Source: Gemmatimonadaceae bacterium
Lineage (GTDB): Bacteria > Gemmatimonadota > Gemmatimonadetes > Gemmatimonadales > Gemmatimonadaceae
Direction of reading: 5' to 3'
Assembly (NCBI GenBank): GCA_013361745.1
Contig: JABFXM010000461.1
Coordinates: 1 to 6,431, forward strand
DNA length: 6,431 nucleotides
This document shows positions 1 to 5,570 of the stretch, one piece after another. Position numbers and translations under genes: made by a program. Numbering within the stretch: position 1 is the stretch's first letter; every line of letters begins with the position of its first letter. The notes below the pieces were generated by a model, which saw nothing but the letters and a program-made list of their open reading frames with translations, did no database searches and was not told the DNA's origin.

Positions 1-512
1 TCCAGATCGTCGAGATCGACGACGCCCGCGTTCACGTCGGCGCGCGCCATCCGCACGACGACGCCGCGCTCCTTCTCCAGGGCCTTCCACGGATCGACGT
101 TCGCCCGATGATCGAGCTCCGTGACGACGATCTCGTCCCCTTTCTCCCACCACCTGCCTAACGCCCTGCCGAGGTGGAAGGCGATGGAGGTCATGTTCTG
201 GCCGAAGGAGATCTCGCGCGGCGAGGCGTTGAGCAGGTCGGCGAGCGCTTCGCGCGCCGACTCGATGATCGCGTCGGTCTCGACGCTGGTCGGGTACGCC
301 CAGTGGGTGTTCGCGTTGTGGTGCAGCAGGTAGTCCGACATCGCCTGCACGACCTCGCGCGGGACCTGCGTTCCGCCGGGACCGTCGAAGTAGGCGACGG
401 GATGGCCGAGGTGTCTCCGCTCGAGCGCGGGAAAATGCGATCGCACCTCCGCGAGGCCGACTGACTCGGGATGCTGGCTCGGATGCGACCCCGAGACACG
501 CGCGAGGGTCAT
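1..512 (-). CDS. Class-V aminotransferase, cysteine-desulfurase-like (N-terminal 170 residues, cut by window edge)
   Basis: This is a PLP-dependent fold-type I enzyme of the NifS/SufS-like superfamily, closest to the 'cysteine desulfurase-like' subfamily. The visible 170 residues hold YFDGPGGTQVP (41-51), NANTHWAYPTS (66-76), ISFGQNMTS (101-109, where the phosphate-binding N-M-T lies) and TELDHRANVDPW (131-142, with the His that stacks on PLP and the conserved Asn and Pro-Trp). The catalytic Lys would lie further on and is outside the window, so activity cannot be judged. The start is the ATG at 510-512, which overlaps the stop of the upstream dehydrogenase (ATGA) and has a GGAG five bases upstream. 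The ATGA junction implies translational coupling with that gene. A single TTA leucine codon near 158-160 stands out in this GC-rich gene. The true substrate is unknown: members of this subfamily need not be Fe-S cluster desulfurases. The family call is firm and the function is not. Confidence 0.9.
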   Translation of the reverse strand, partial: MTLARVSGSHPSQHPESVGLAEVRSHFPALERRHLGHPVAYFDGPGGTQVPREVVQAMSDYLLHHNANTHWAYPTSVETDAIIESAREALADLLNASPREISFGQNMTSIAFHLGRALGRWWEKGDEIVVTELDHRANVDPWKALEKERGVVVRMARADVNAGVVDLDDL

Positions 513-1426
513 CGGATCTCCGCCCCTGCCCACTTCTCGACGAGCCGCACCGCCTCGACGTGGTCCGCTTCCTCACCGAGCTCCCCGTGCGCGAGACGGA
601 AGAGCTCCGCCGTGAGCTGGAGCAGCGGCGAGGCGATCTTCTGCTCGCGCGCGACGTTCGCCGCGATGCCGACGTCCTTGTCGAGCAGCGCGAGGCGGAA
701 GGTCCGCGGGAAGGCGCGGCTCATCACACGCTCGGGGAAGAGATTCATCGAGGTGTTCGACCGTCCGCTCGACGCGTTGATCACGTCGAGCGCGATCTTC
801 GGATCGACTCCCGATTTCGCGAGCGCGGCGAGACCCTCGGCGGTCGCCCAGATGTGCACGGCGAGCAGCGCGTTGTTCACTGCCTTGATCGCGTCACCCG
901 CGCCGACGTCGCCGCAATGGACGATCTTCTTCCCGAACGACTCGAGCACCGGGCGCACCGTCTCGAGATGCTTCGCGCTTCCACCACACATCACCGTCAG
1001 CTCCCCCTTCTCGGCGCCGCTGACGCCGCCGCTCACCGGCGCGTCGATGAAGCCGACGCCCGCGTCCGCGAGCCGCGCCGCGATGCGGCGCGAGGTCGCC
1101 GGGTCGCCCGAGGTGCAGTCGACGAGGATCGCCCCCTTCTGCAGTCCCGCGATCAGCCCGTTCGCGCCGTCGAGCAGCGATTCCACTTCGCGCGAGGTCG
1201 GCAGGCAGGTGATGACGACGTCTCGCATCGCATCAGCATCGGCGGTAGTGCGTTCGTGCGTGGTGCCATGATGAGTCCGCGCATGGGTGGTCCCGTGGTG
1301 CGTGGAGGCGAAGGCGACGGCCCGCGACGCGGTCCGATTCCAGACCGCGAGGTCGTACTTGCGGGCGAGGTGGCGAGCCATCGGAGCGCCGATGGCGCCG
1401 AGGCCGAGGAAGGCGACGCGGGACAT
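509..1426 (-). CDS. NAD(P)-dependent beta-hydroxyacid dehydrogenase (3-hydroxyisobutyrate dehydrogenase family)
   Basis: This is a 305-residue cytosolic oxidoreductase that would reversibly oxidise a beta-hydroxyacid to the semialdehyde. 3-hydroxyisobutyrate, tartronate semialdehyde or glyoxylate/succinic-semialdehyde type substrates are all possible. The Rossmann motif GLGAIGAPMARHL starts at residue 8. VDCTSGDP is at 102-109, the substrate-binding DAPVSGG at 128-134, and the catalytic K181 with N184/N185 in GAGDAIKAVNN. K250-D251 belongs to the conserved C-terminal helix. The start is the ATG at 1424-1426, directly before the first beta strand. An upstream extension of the frame exists but is Arg-rich and not family-like. 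No good Shine-Dalgarno site is visible. Residues 42-59 form a His-rich tandem repeat (THHGTTHAR, then THHGTTHER) between beta2 and the DVVITCLP strand, making this stretch about ten residues longer than I expect for the family. The gene is followed with ATGA overlap by the aminotransferase, so they likely act on related metabolites. The substrate cannot be assigned from sequence. Confidence 0.93.
   Translation of the reverse strand: MSRVAFLGLGAIGAPMARHLARKYDLAVWNRTASRAVAFASTHHGTTHARTHHGTTHERTTADADAMRDVVITCLPTSREVESLLDGANGLIAGLQKGAILVDCTSGDPATSRRIAARLADAGVGFIDAPVSGGVSGAEKGELTVMCGGSAKHLETVRPVLESFGKKIVHCGDVGAGDAIKAVNNALLAVHIWATAEGLAALAKSGVDPKIALDVINASSGRSNTSMNLFPERVMSRAFPRTFRLALLDKDVGIAANVAREQKIASPLLQLTAELFRLAHGELGEEADHVEAVRLVEKWAGAEIR
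518..521 (-). promoter_or_regulatory. Shine-Dalgarno site GGAG of the aminotransferase gene
   Basis: On the minus strand GGAG lies five bases before the ATG at 512, inside the last codons of the dehydrogenase gene. It is the clearest ribosome-binding site in the window. It supports the 512 start and coupling to the upstream gene. Confidence 0.6.
1250..1303 (-). repeat. Two-copy 27-bp in-frame repeat encoding THHGTTHAR / THHGTTHER
   Basis: Two adjacent units (1277-1303 and 1250-1276) encode nine-residue peptides that match at eight of nine positions. At DNA level they match at only 18 of 27 bases, because seven of the eight shared residues use different synonymous codons. The unit lies in a surface loop of the Rossmann domain of the dehydrogenase and carries six histidines in total. 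Confidence 0.8.
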
Positions 1427-1508
1427 GAGGGCCGGGTTCGAGTGAAGCGGTAAGTTCACCCGCCTCACCGCCGCGGCGCAACGTCGGCGCCGCCGATAGC
1501 TTTCGCTC
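1427..1508. promoter_or_regulatory. Divergent intergenic region between dehydrogenase and HMA-fold gene
   Basis: These 82 bases must hold the promoters of both divergent genes. A small dyad, GTGAA (1442-1446) and TTCAC (1455-1459), could be an operator. A 7-bp perfect inverted repeat, GCGGCGC at 1473-1479 and GCGCCGC at 1487-1493, encloses a 7-base loop. TAGCTT at 1497-1502 sits exactly at -12 to -7 if transcription starts at the GTG at 1509, which would fit a leaderless transcript. No TTGACA-like -35 is visible. All of these assignments are tentative. Confidence 0.35.
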
Positions 1509-1751
1509 GTGCCCCGCTTCGTCACCGTCGCCCGCATCGCCGGGATGCGCTCCGTTCACTGCACGCGCGCCGTGTACACCGCGCTCGCGTCGCTCGAGGG
1601 CGTGGCCACCGTGGACGTCGTCATCGGCCAGGCGACGATCGAGCACGACGGGCGCGCGACCGAGCCGGCGATCCGCGGCGGCGTCGAGCTCGCCGGCTAC
1701 GAGCTCCTGGAAACGAGCGAGGAGCGGCAGCGAACGCTGCCGCTCCTCTGA
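1509..1751 (+). CDS. Small HMA-fold (heavy-metal-associated domain) protein with degenerate metal site
   Basis: This 80-residue protein has the HMA ferredoxin-like layout: beta1 RFVTVARIAGM, helix 1 around residues 18-28 (RAVYTALASL), EGVATVDVVIGQATIEHDG forming beta2-beta3 (30-48), then a second helix and GYELLE as the final strand. Canonical copper chaperones carry GMxCxxC; here residues 12-18 read GMRSVHC. The first ligand is therefore Ser15 (codon TCC, one base from TGC) and only Cys18 remains. Soft-metal binding by the usual two-Cys mode is impossible; single-Cys binding, dimeric binding or a non-metal role is open. The GTG at 1509 is the only plausible start, because an in-frame TAG sits at 1497-1499 and the next ATG lies inside the motif. 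There is no Shine-Dalgarno site. The last ten codons form half of a strong hairpin. Neighbours show no metal pump, so the partner is unknown. Confidence 0.75.
   Translation: MPRFVTVARIAGMRSVHCTRAVYTALASLEGVATVDVVIGQATIEHDGRATEPAIRGGVELAGYELLETSEERQRTLPLL
1719..1748. terminator. Perfect 14-bp inverted repeat at the convergent junction (likely bidirectional terminator)
   Basis: The arms are GAGGAGCGGCAGCG at 1719-1732 and its exact reverse complement at 1735-1748, separated by AA. The structure ends at the base before the TGA of the HMA-fold gene and begins 24 bases after the stop of the minus-strand DUF5916 gene. On the minus strand it is followed by GCTCGTTTCC, a weak T-rich tail; on the plus strand there is no T tract. 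It most likely ends the DUF5916 transcript and may also limit read-through from the HMA gene. Confidence 0.6.
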
Positions 1752-1772
1752 GCGCCCGCCTGGCTTACCCCC

Positions 1773-4403
1773 CTACAAGGTGAACCAGTAGGACGCTTTG
1801 ATCAGGAAAGTGTTGTCGGGATGCGCCGCGAAGAGACCGCGGTAATCCTCGCGGGCGTGGAAGGGCGAGTAGCGATCGCCCGCCAGATAGTCCTCGCGTC
1901 CCTGCTGCCACACGACGAAGATCGACGAGCCCGGACGGTACTCCCAGCGGAGCACCGCGTTGGTGTTGAGCGCGCGGTAGTTGAAGTTGTCGTCCGCCGC
2001 GATGTTCGTGACGGCGATCGGCTTGTAGCGCTGCGAGTACGCGGCCGCGCGCGGGTCGCCGAGCTGCCGGTGATTCGAGTACGATCCGACGGTCACGTAC
2101 GGAGCGACGTAGAGCTGCATGGTGAGCTGCGGCGTCGCCGTGTAGTCCATACGGCCCGTCATCGACAGCGTCCGCTGGTCGAGCCGGGCGAAGGTGTATG
2201 CCGCCTTCCCGGTCGCGGTGTCGGTGTAGACGCCCGCCCACTGCGCGTCGATGATGTCATGCTGGAAATGCGGCCCCGCCGAGAAGGTCAGCCGGTCGGA
2301 GACGCGGAAGTCGAGGTTCGGGTCGACGAAGAATCCGTGCGTGCGCCCCTCGTCGCCGCGCATGCCGACGAGAAAGAGTCCGGGAACGATGCGCTTCCGG
2401 TTGTCGCCCTCGATGCCGAACCAGCCGCTCTGGTTCGGCGAGTTGCGCACCGCCGGTCCGCCACGCGCCGCGCGGTCGTCGTACGTCGCGACGAAGTCGC
2501 TGGTGTTCAGTCCGGCGTGCGCCCACCACATCGACGGGAACTGGACGTGCGCATTGACGTTGGCGCCGATGTTCCGGGGCAATCCGGCGACGGTCCACCC
2601 CGACCAGCCGTTGAAGTTCAGCCGCGCCATCCGGTACAGCGACGTCGGCTTGTTGAACTGCAACCCGGTCCAGCCGGAGAACGACTTCTGGTCGGCGCGC
2701 GGCAGATAGCCGACATCGTTCACCTCGAAGCCGGGGGAGATTTCGCGGAAGCTGAAGAAGAAGCGCGTGATCCCGCCGCCGATCTTGGCGAAGGCGAGCT
2801 GCTGCGCCGTTCCGCCGAGCGAGGTGCGCGTCGAGTCGAAGGCGAGGTTGTCGTCGGGGCGGTCGTACTGGTGCCGCGGGCTGAGCTGAACCTTCGAGAT
2901 CGCGTCCGTGGTGCCGCGCACGTCGCTCGCGGCGAGGAAGCCCGAGAGCTCGAAGTTGTCGTGGAGGAAGCGATGCCGCGCATCGAGGCCGCCGACGTAC
3001 GCCGAGCGGCCGAGGTACCGCTCGGTGAAGGAATCGAGCGAGCGGTTGGTCGCGGTGGCCATGACGCCGATCGTCGTCTTCCCCTTCCGGAAGTCCTGCG
3101 CGACCCGACCGACGAGGTAGTTCGTCCGTGGCTCGGCGACGAGCGAGCCGATGTTGTTGCCGTAGGCGCGGCGCTCCTCGGTCATCGCGTCGAAGACGCC
3201 GACCTGCAGTCCGGACTCCGTGCGCCCGGTGAGCTTCGCGGCGCCGAGAATGGGGGTCGAGTTGCTGACGCTCGCGGTCGGGTCGATCGACTGGATGTCG
3301 CCGTTGAGCTGCGGCCGGCGACCGATTCGCCGCGAGTAGAACAGCCCGCTGCAGTTGCCATCGTTGCAGGTCAGGTCGAAGCGGAAGAGTCCCGCGCCCT
3401 CCATGAAGAACGGGCGCCGCTCCGAGTAGAAGGTCTCGAACGCGGTGAGATTGAGGTTCGACGGGTCGGCTTCGACCTGCCCGAAGTCGGGGTTGATCGT
3501 CGCGTCGAGCGTCAGGTTGGAGGTGACGCCGTACTTGATGTCGGCGCCCACGGTGCCGAGCTGCGCGCGGTCGAAGCCCGCGGTCGCGCCGCCGCCGTCG
3601 AGCTGGCGCTGCGGCACGCTCTTCATGACGGTGTACGGGGTGACCTCGAGCCGCCGGTGCGCGCTGAGCCCCGCGAAGCCCGAGACCTGCGCGAACTGGG
3701 ACACGAGCCCGCTCTTCGACTTGCGAAGCGACGGCCAGGCGATCCCCTCGTTGGTGCGGCCGATCTTGCGACCGATCATCATCCCGAAGGTGGGCGAACC
3801 GTTAGGTGGAAAGCGGAGCTGGCTGAAGGGGATGCGGAACTCGGCCGTCCAGCCGTCGCTGACGATCGCGGTCTGCACGTCCCAGACGGCGTCCCACGAC
3901 TCGTCCTCCTCGCCGTCGTTGATGATCGAGATGTCGCGCTTCACTCCCGCCGGGTTGACGTGGAACTCGAAGCCCGTGCGGTGGTCGTTGTACGAGTCGA
4001 TGAGCAGGATGATCCAGTCCGACGGGCTCTCGCGGTCGCGCCGCGTCAGCCGGCCGACGATCGAGTCAGGATGCGGGTCGTAGGCGTGCACGAAGACGTA
4101 GAGGTTCCGATCGTCGAAGGCGATCTTCGCCGATGTCGCGAACTTCGGATCGCCGTCCTCGTTGGGCTCGAACTCGCGGAAGGCGGTGATCTCGGGCGCC
4201 TTCGTCCACACCGCGTCGTCGCCACGCCCGTCGAGCACAATCGAGCCGACCGCGCGCACCGCGGTCGCGGTATTCGGCGTGACTTGCGGCGTGCGGCCGG
4301 CGGTCTCGGCGACCGGGTGCGCTGCCGAGGCGACGGTGACCTTCGTCTGCGCCGAGAGAGCGGCGGGCAGGAGAAGCGCGCAGAGCGTGATGGTGTGGCG
4401 CAT
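1773..4403 (-). CDS. CBM9-like / DUF5916 outer-membrane beta-barrel protein, 876 residues
   Basis: The protein is secreted and probably sits in the outer membrane; its biochemical role is not established, and glycan or polymer binding is only an inference from the N-terminal domain. A signal peptide occupies residues 1-18 (hydrophobic core ITLCALLLPAALSA, cleavage likely before Q19). A CBM9-type beta-sandwich spans about 50-245, starting at SIVLDGRGDDAVW (54-66) and including LYVFVHAYDP (101-110) and FEFHVNPAGVKRD (145-157). The hallmark DUF5916 stretch follows: YGVTSNLTLDATINPDFGQV (291-310), then NLTAFETFYSERRPFFMEG (318-336). The remainder is amphipathic beta strands typical of a barrel, ending in SYWFTL rather than a terminal aromatic residue. 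A possible disulfide lies in CNDGNC (346-351). The start is the ATG at 4401-4403, with AGGG six bases upstream; the signal peptide fixes it. It appears to be a single-gene unit, convergent with the HMA gene and separated from the upstream reductase by a terminator hairpin. The family call is very firm. Confidence 0.95.
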   Translation of the reverse strand: MRHTITLCALLLPAALSAQTKVTVASAAHPVAETAGRTPQVTPNTATAVRAVGSIVLDGRGDDAVWTKAPEITAFREFEPNEDGDPKFATSAKIAFDDRNLYVFVHAYDPHPDSIVGRLTRRDRESPSDWIILLIDSYNDHRTGFEFHVNPAGVKRDISIINDGEEDESWDAVWDVQTAIVSDGWTAEFRIPFSQLRFPPNGSPTFGMMIGRKIGRTNEGIAWPSLRKSKSGLVSQFAQVSGFAGLSAHRRLEVTPYTVMKSVPQRQLDGGGATAGFDRAQLGTVGADIKYGVTSNLTLDATINPDFGQVEADPSNLNLTAFETFYSERRPFFMEGAGLFRFDLTCNDGNCSGLFYSRRIGRRPQLNGDIQSIDPTASVSNSTPILGAAKLTGRTESGLQVGVFDAMTEERRAYGNNIGSLVAEPRTNYLVGRVAQDFRKGKTTIGVMATATNRSLDSFTERYLGRSAYVGGLDARHRFLHDNFELSGFLAASDVRGTTDAISKVQLSPRHQYDRPDDNLAFDSTRTSLGGTAQQLAFAKIGGGITRFFFSFREISPGFEVNDVGYLPRADQKSFSGWTGLQFNKPTSLYRMARLNFNGWSGWTVAGLPRNIGANVNAHVQFPSMWWAHAGLNTSDFVATYDDRAARGGPAVRNSPNQSGWFGIEGDNRKRIVPGLFLVGMRGDEGRTHGFFVDPNLDFRVSDRLTFSAGPHFQHDIIDAQWAGVYTDTATGKAAYTFARLDQRTLSMTGRMDYTATPQLTMQLYVAPYVTVGSYSNHRQLGDPRAAAYSQRYKPIAVTNIAADDNFNYRALNTNAVLRWEYRPGSSIFVVWQQGREDYLAGDRYSPFHAREDYRGLFAAHPDNTFLIKASYWFTL

Positions 4404-4540
4404 GGAGAACCCTGGCTGATGTTGCCGTACGAGTCGCGGACGGTGGTTCCACGTCCGCCGATAGGACAGCGGCTCGTACGAAAGGGTTGCTGCGCCGGTT
4501 TCCCGCGAGTGTCAGGAAGTTGCAAGGGATGAACGCGAGA
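4404..4540 (-). promoter_or_regulatory. Upstream region of the DUF5916 gene with nested inverted repeats
   Basis: This stretch must hold the promoter and 5' leader of the DUF5916 gene. It contains an outer inverted repeat, CGTACGAG (4426-4433) and CTCGTACG (4473-4480), enclosing an inner hairpin at 4436-4458. The inner hairpin pairs GCGGAC and GTGG with CCAC and GTCCGC and has one bulged G. TATCGG at 4458-4463 (minus strand) is the only weak -10-like hexamer I see, and it has no convincing -35. The dyads could be an operator or a structured leader RNA. Confidence 0.4.
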
Positions 4541-4568
4541 GCGGGCCGGTGCAGATGCACCGGCCCGC
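4541..4568 (-). terminator. Perfect 13-bp hairpin terminator of the SDR gene
   Basis: The arms are GCGGGCCGGTGCA at 4541-4553 and its exact reverse complement at 4556-4568, separated by GA. It begins 24 bases after the TAG of the minus-strand reductase gene. It is followed on that strand by TCTCGCGTTCATCC, with no strong U tract, as is common in very GC-rich genomes. It separates the reductase transcript from the DUF5916 promoter region. Confidence 0.65.
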
Positions 4569-4592
4569 GCCTCGTCGGGAGTTCGACGTCCG

Positions 4593-5570
4593 CTAGTTGA
4601 CGAAGCGATCGAGCGCGCGCTGGTAGCTCTGCACGATCGCCGGCAGCACCGACGAGATCGGCGTGTACTTCATTCCGATCTCCGAGCGTGCATAGCTGCC
4701 GTCGACGCGCACGCCGTTCATGAGGAAGCGCGCTTCGTCGGGGGAGAGGATGGGTCGCTTCCGGAAGGGCGTGGCGACCATTCCCGAGATCGCGGCGACA
4801 GTATCGAGCTCGCGCGGCGACCACTGCCGCGCGGGACGACGGCCGGTGAGCTGCGCGACGCGGTCCATGAGCTGGCGCATGGACATCCGCTCACCGCTCA
4901 GGATGTAGCGCTCGCCGTTCTTGCCACGCTCGAGCGCGGCGATCATCCCCATCGCGGCGTCGTCCGCGGTCACCCACGACATCGGCGCATCGGTCGCGAA
5001 GCGCGGGCCACCGGTCACGGCGCGCGTCATCACCCGCCCGATCCATCCCATGTCCGAAGGCGCGAGGATCAACGACGGCTCGACGACGACGATCTCGATC
5101 CCCTTCCCCCGCAGCCGCAGCGCGAGGCGCTCGGCCTCGAGCTTGGAGCGCTCGAACTCGCTCCGCGTCTCCCCGCGATGGCGCGTCCACTCGTAGCCGG
5201 TCTCGCCACGCGGCTCGCCGATGGCGAGCGCGCTCGAGACATGGATGAGACGGGGCACCTTCGCGACCACCGCGGCGGCGATCGCGTTCTTCGTTCCACC
5301 GACGTTGACGGAGTCGAAGGTGCGGACGTCGCGCGCCCAGAAGTCGAAGAAGCCCGCGACGTGGAAGACCGCGTCGCAGCCGGCCATCTGGCGGGCGAGT
5401 GACTCGGAACGACGCACGTCGCCGAGCACCGCTTCAGCGCCGAGGTTCTTCAGGACCTGCACGCCGCCACGACGGCGGACCAGACCGATCACATGATCCC
5501 CGCGCCGCTTGAGCGCGGAGACGAGGGCGCGGCCGAGGGGGCTCGCGGCACCGGTGACGAAGACTCGCAT
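4593..5570 (-). CDS. Extended SDR (NAD-dependent epimerase/dehydratase, dihydroflavonol-reductase/HpnA-like) lacking the catalytic Tyr
   Basis: This 325-residue cytosolic protein has a Rossmann fold. The N terminus, MRVFVTGAASPLGRAL, carries the nucleotide-binding TGxxGxxG motif, with Ser10 in place of the middle Gly. VFHVAGFFDFW (68-78) and VNVGGTKNAIAAA (88-100) match the dihydroflavonol-reductase/HpnA-like branch. The catalytic Ser is in HVSSALAIG (110-118). The usual YxxxK reads F139-E-R-S-K143 (EFERSKLEAERL): the Lys and its surroundings are intact, but the Tyr is Phe (codon TTC at 5154-5156). The C-terminal substrate part includes RYILSGERMSMRQLM (221-235) and a final GMKYTPISSVLPAIVQSY segment typical of the family. 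Without the Tyr, normal dehydrogenase chemistry should be crippled, so it may be an altered enzyme or an NAD(P)-binding sensor. The start is the ATG at 5568-5570, directly before the first strand; there is no Shine-Dalgarno site. The longer upstream reading frame is antisense to mgtE and not coding. The substrate is unknown. Confidence 0.9.
   Translation of the reverse strand: MRVFVTGAASPLGRALVSALKRRGDHVIGLVRRRGGVQVLKNLGAEAVLGDVRRSESLARQMAGCDAVFHVAGFFDFWARDVRTFDSVNVGGTKNAIAAAVVAKVPRLIHVSSALAIGEPRGETGYEWTRHRGETRSEFERSKLEAERLALRLRGKGIEIVVVEPSLILAPSDMGWIGRVMTRAVTGGPRFATDAPMSWVTADDAAMGMIAALERGKNGERYILSGERMSMRQLMDRVAQLTGRRPARQWSPRELDTVAAISGMVATPFRKRPILSPDEARFLMNGVRVDGSYARSEIGMKYTPISSVLPAIVQSYQRALDRFVN

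Noticed and set aside
191..499. A 102-codon minus-strand frame inside the aminotransferase region
   Set aside because: It is out of frame with the class-V aminotransferase motifs and its translation is Arg/Ser/Thr-rich noise.
560..1453. Long plus-strand open frames over the dehydrogenase gene (also 471-1271)
   Set aside because: They are antisense shadows of GC-rich coding DNA; the minus-strand frame carries the complete Rossmann and catalytic motifs.
1821..4532. A 903-codon open frame on the plus strand, antisense to the DUF5916 gene
   Set aside because: Its first codon base faces the third base of the real gene's codons, which is almost always G or C, so stop codons are nearly impossible there. 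Its translation is a low-complexity Arg/Val/Glu-rich run with no domain, while the minus-strand frame has a signal peptide and clear family motifs.
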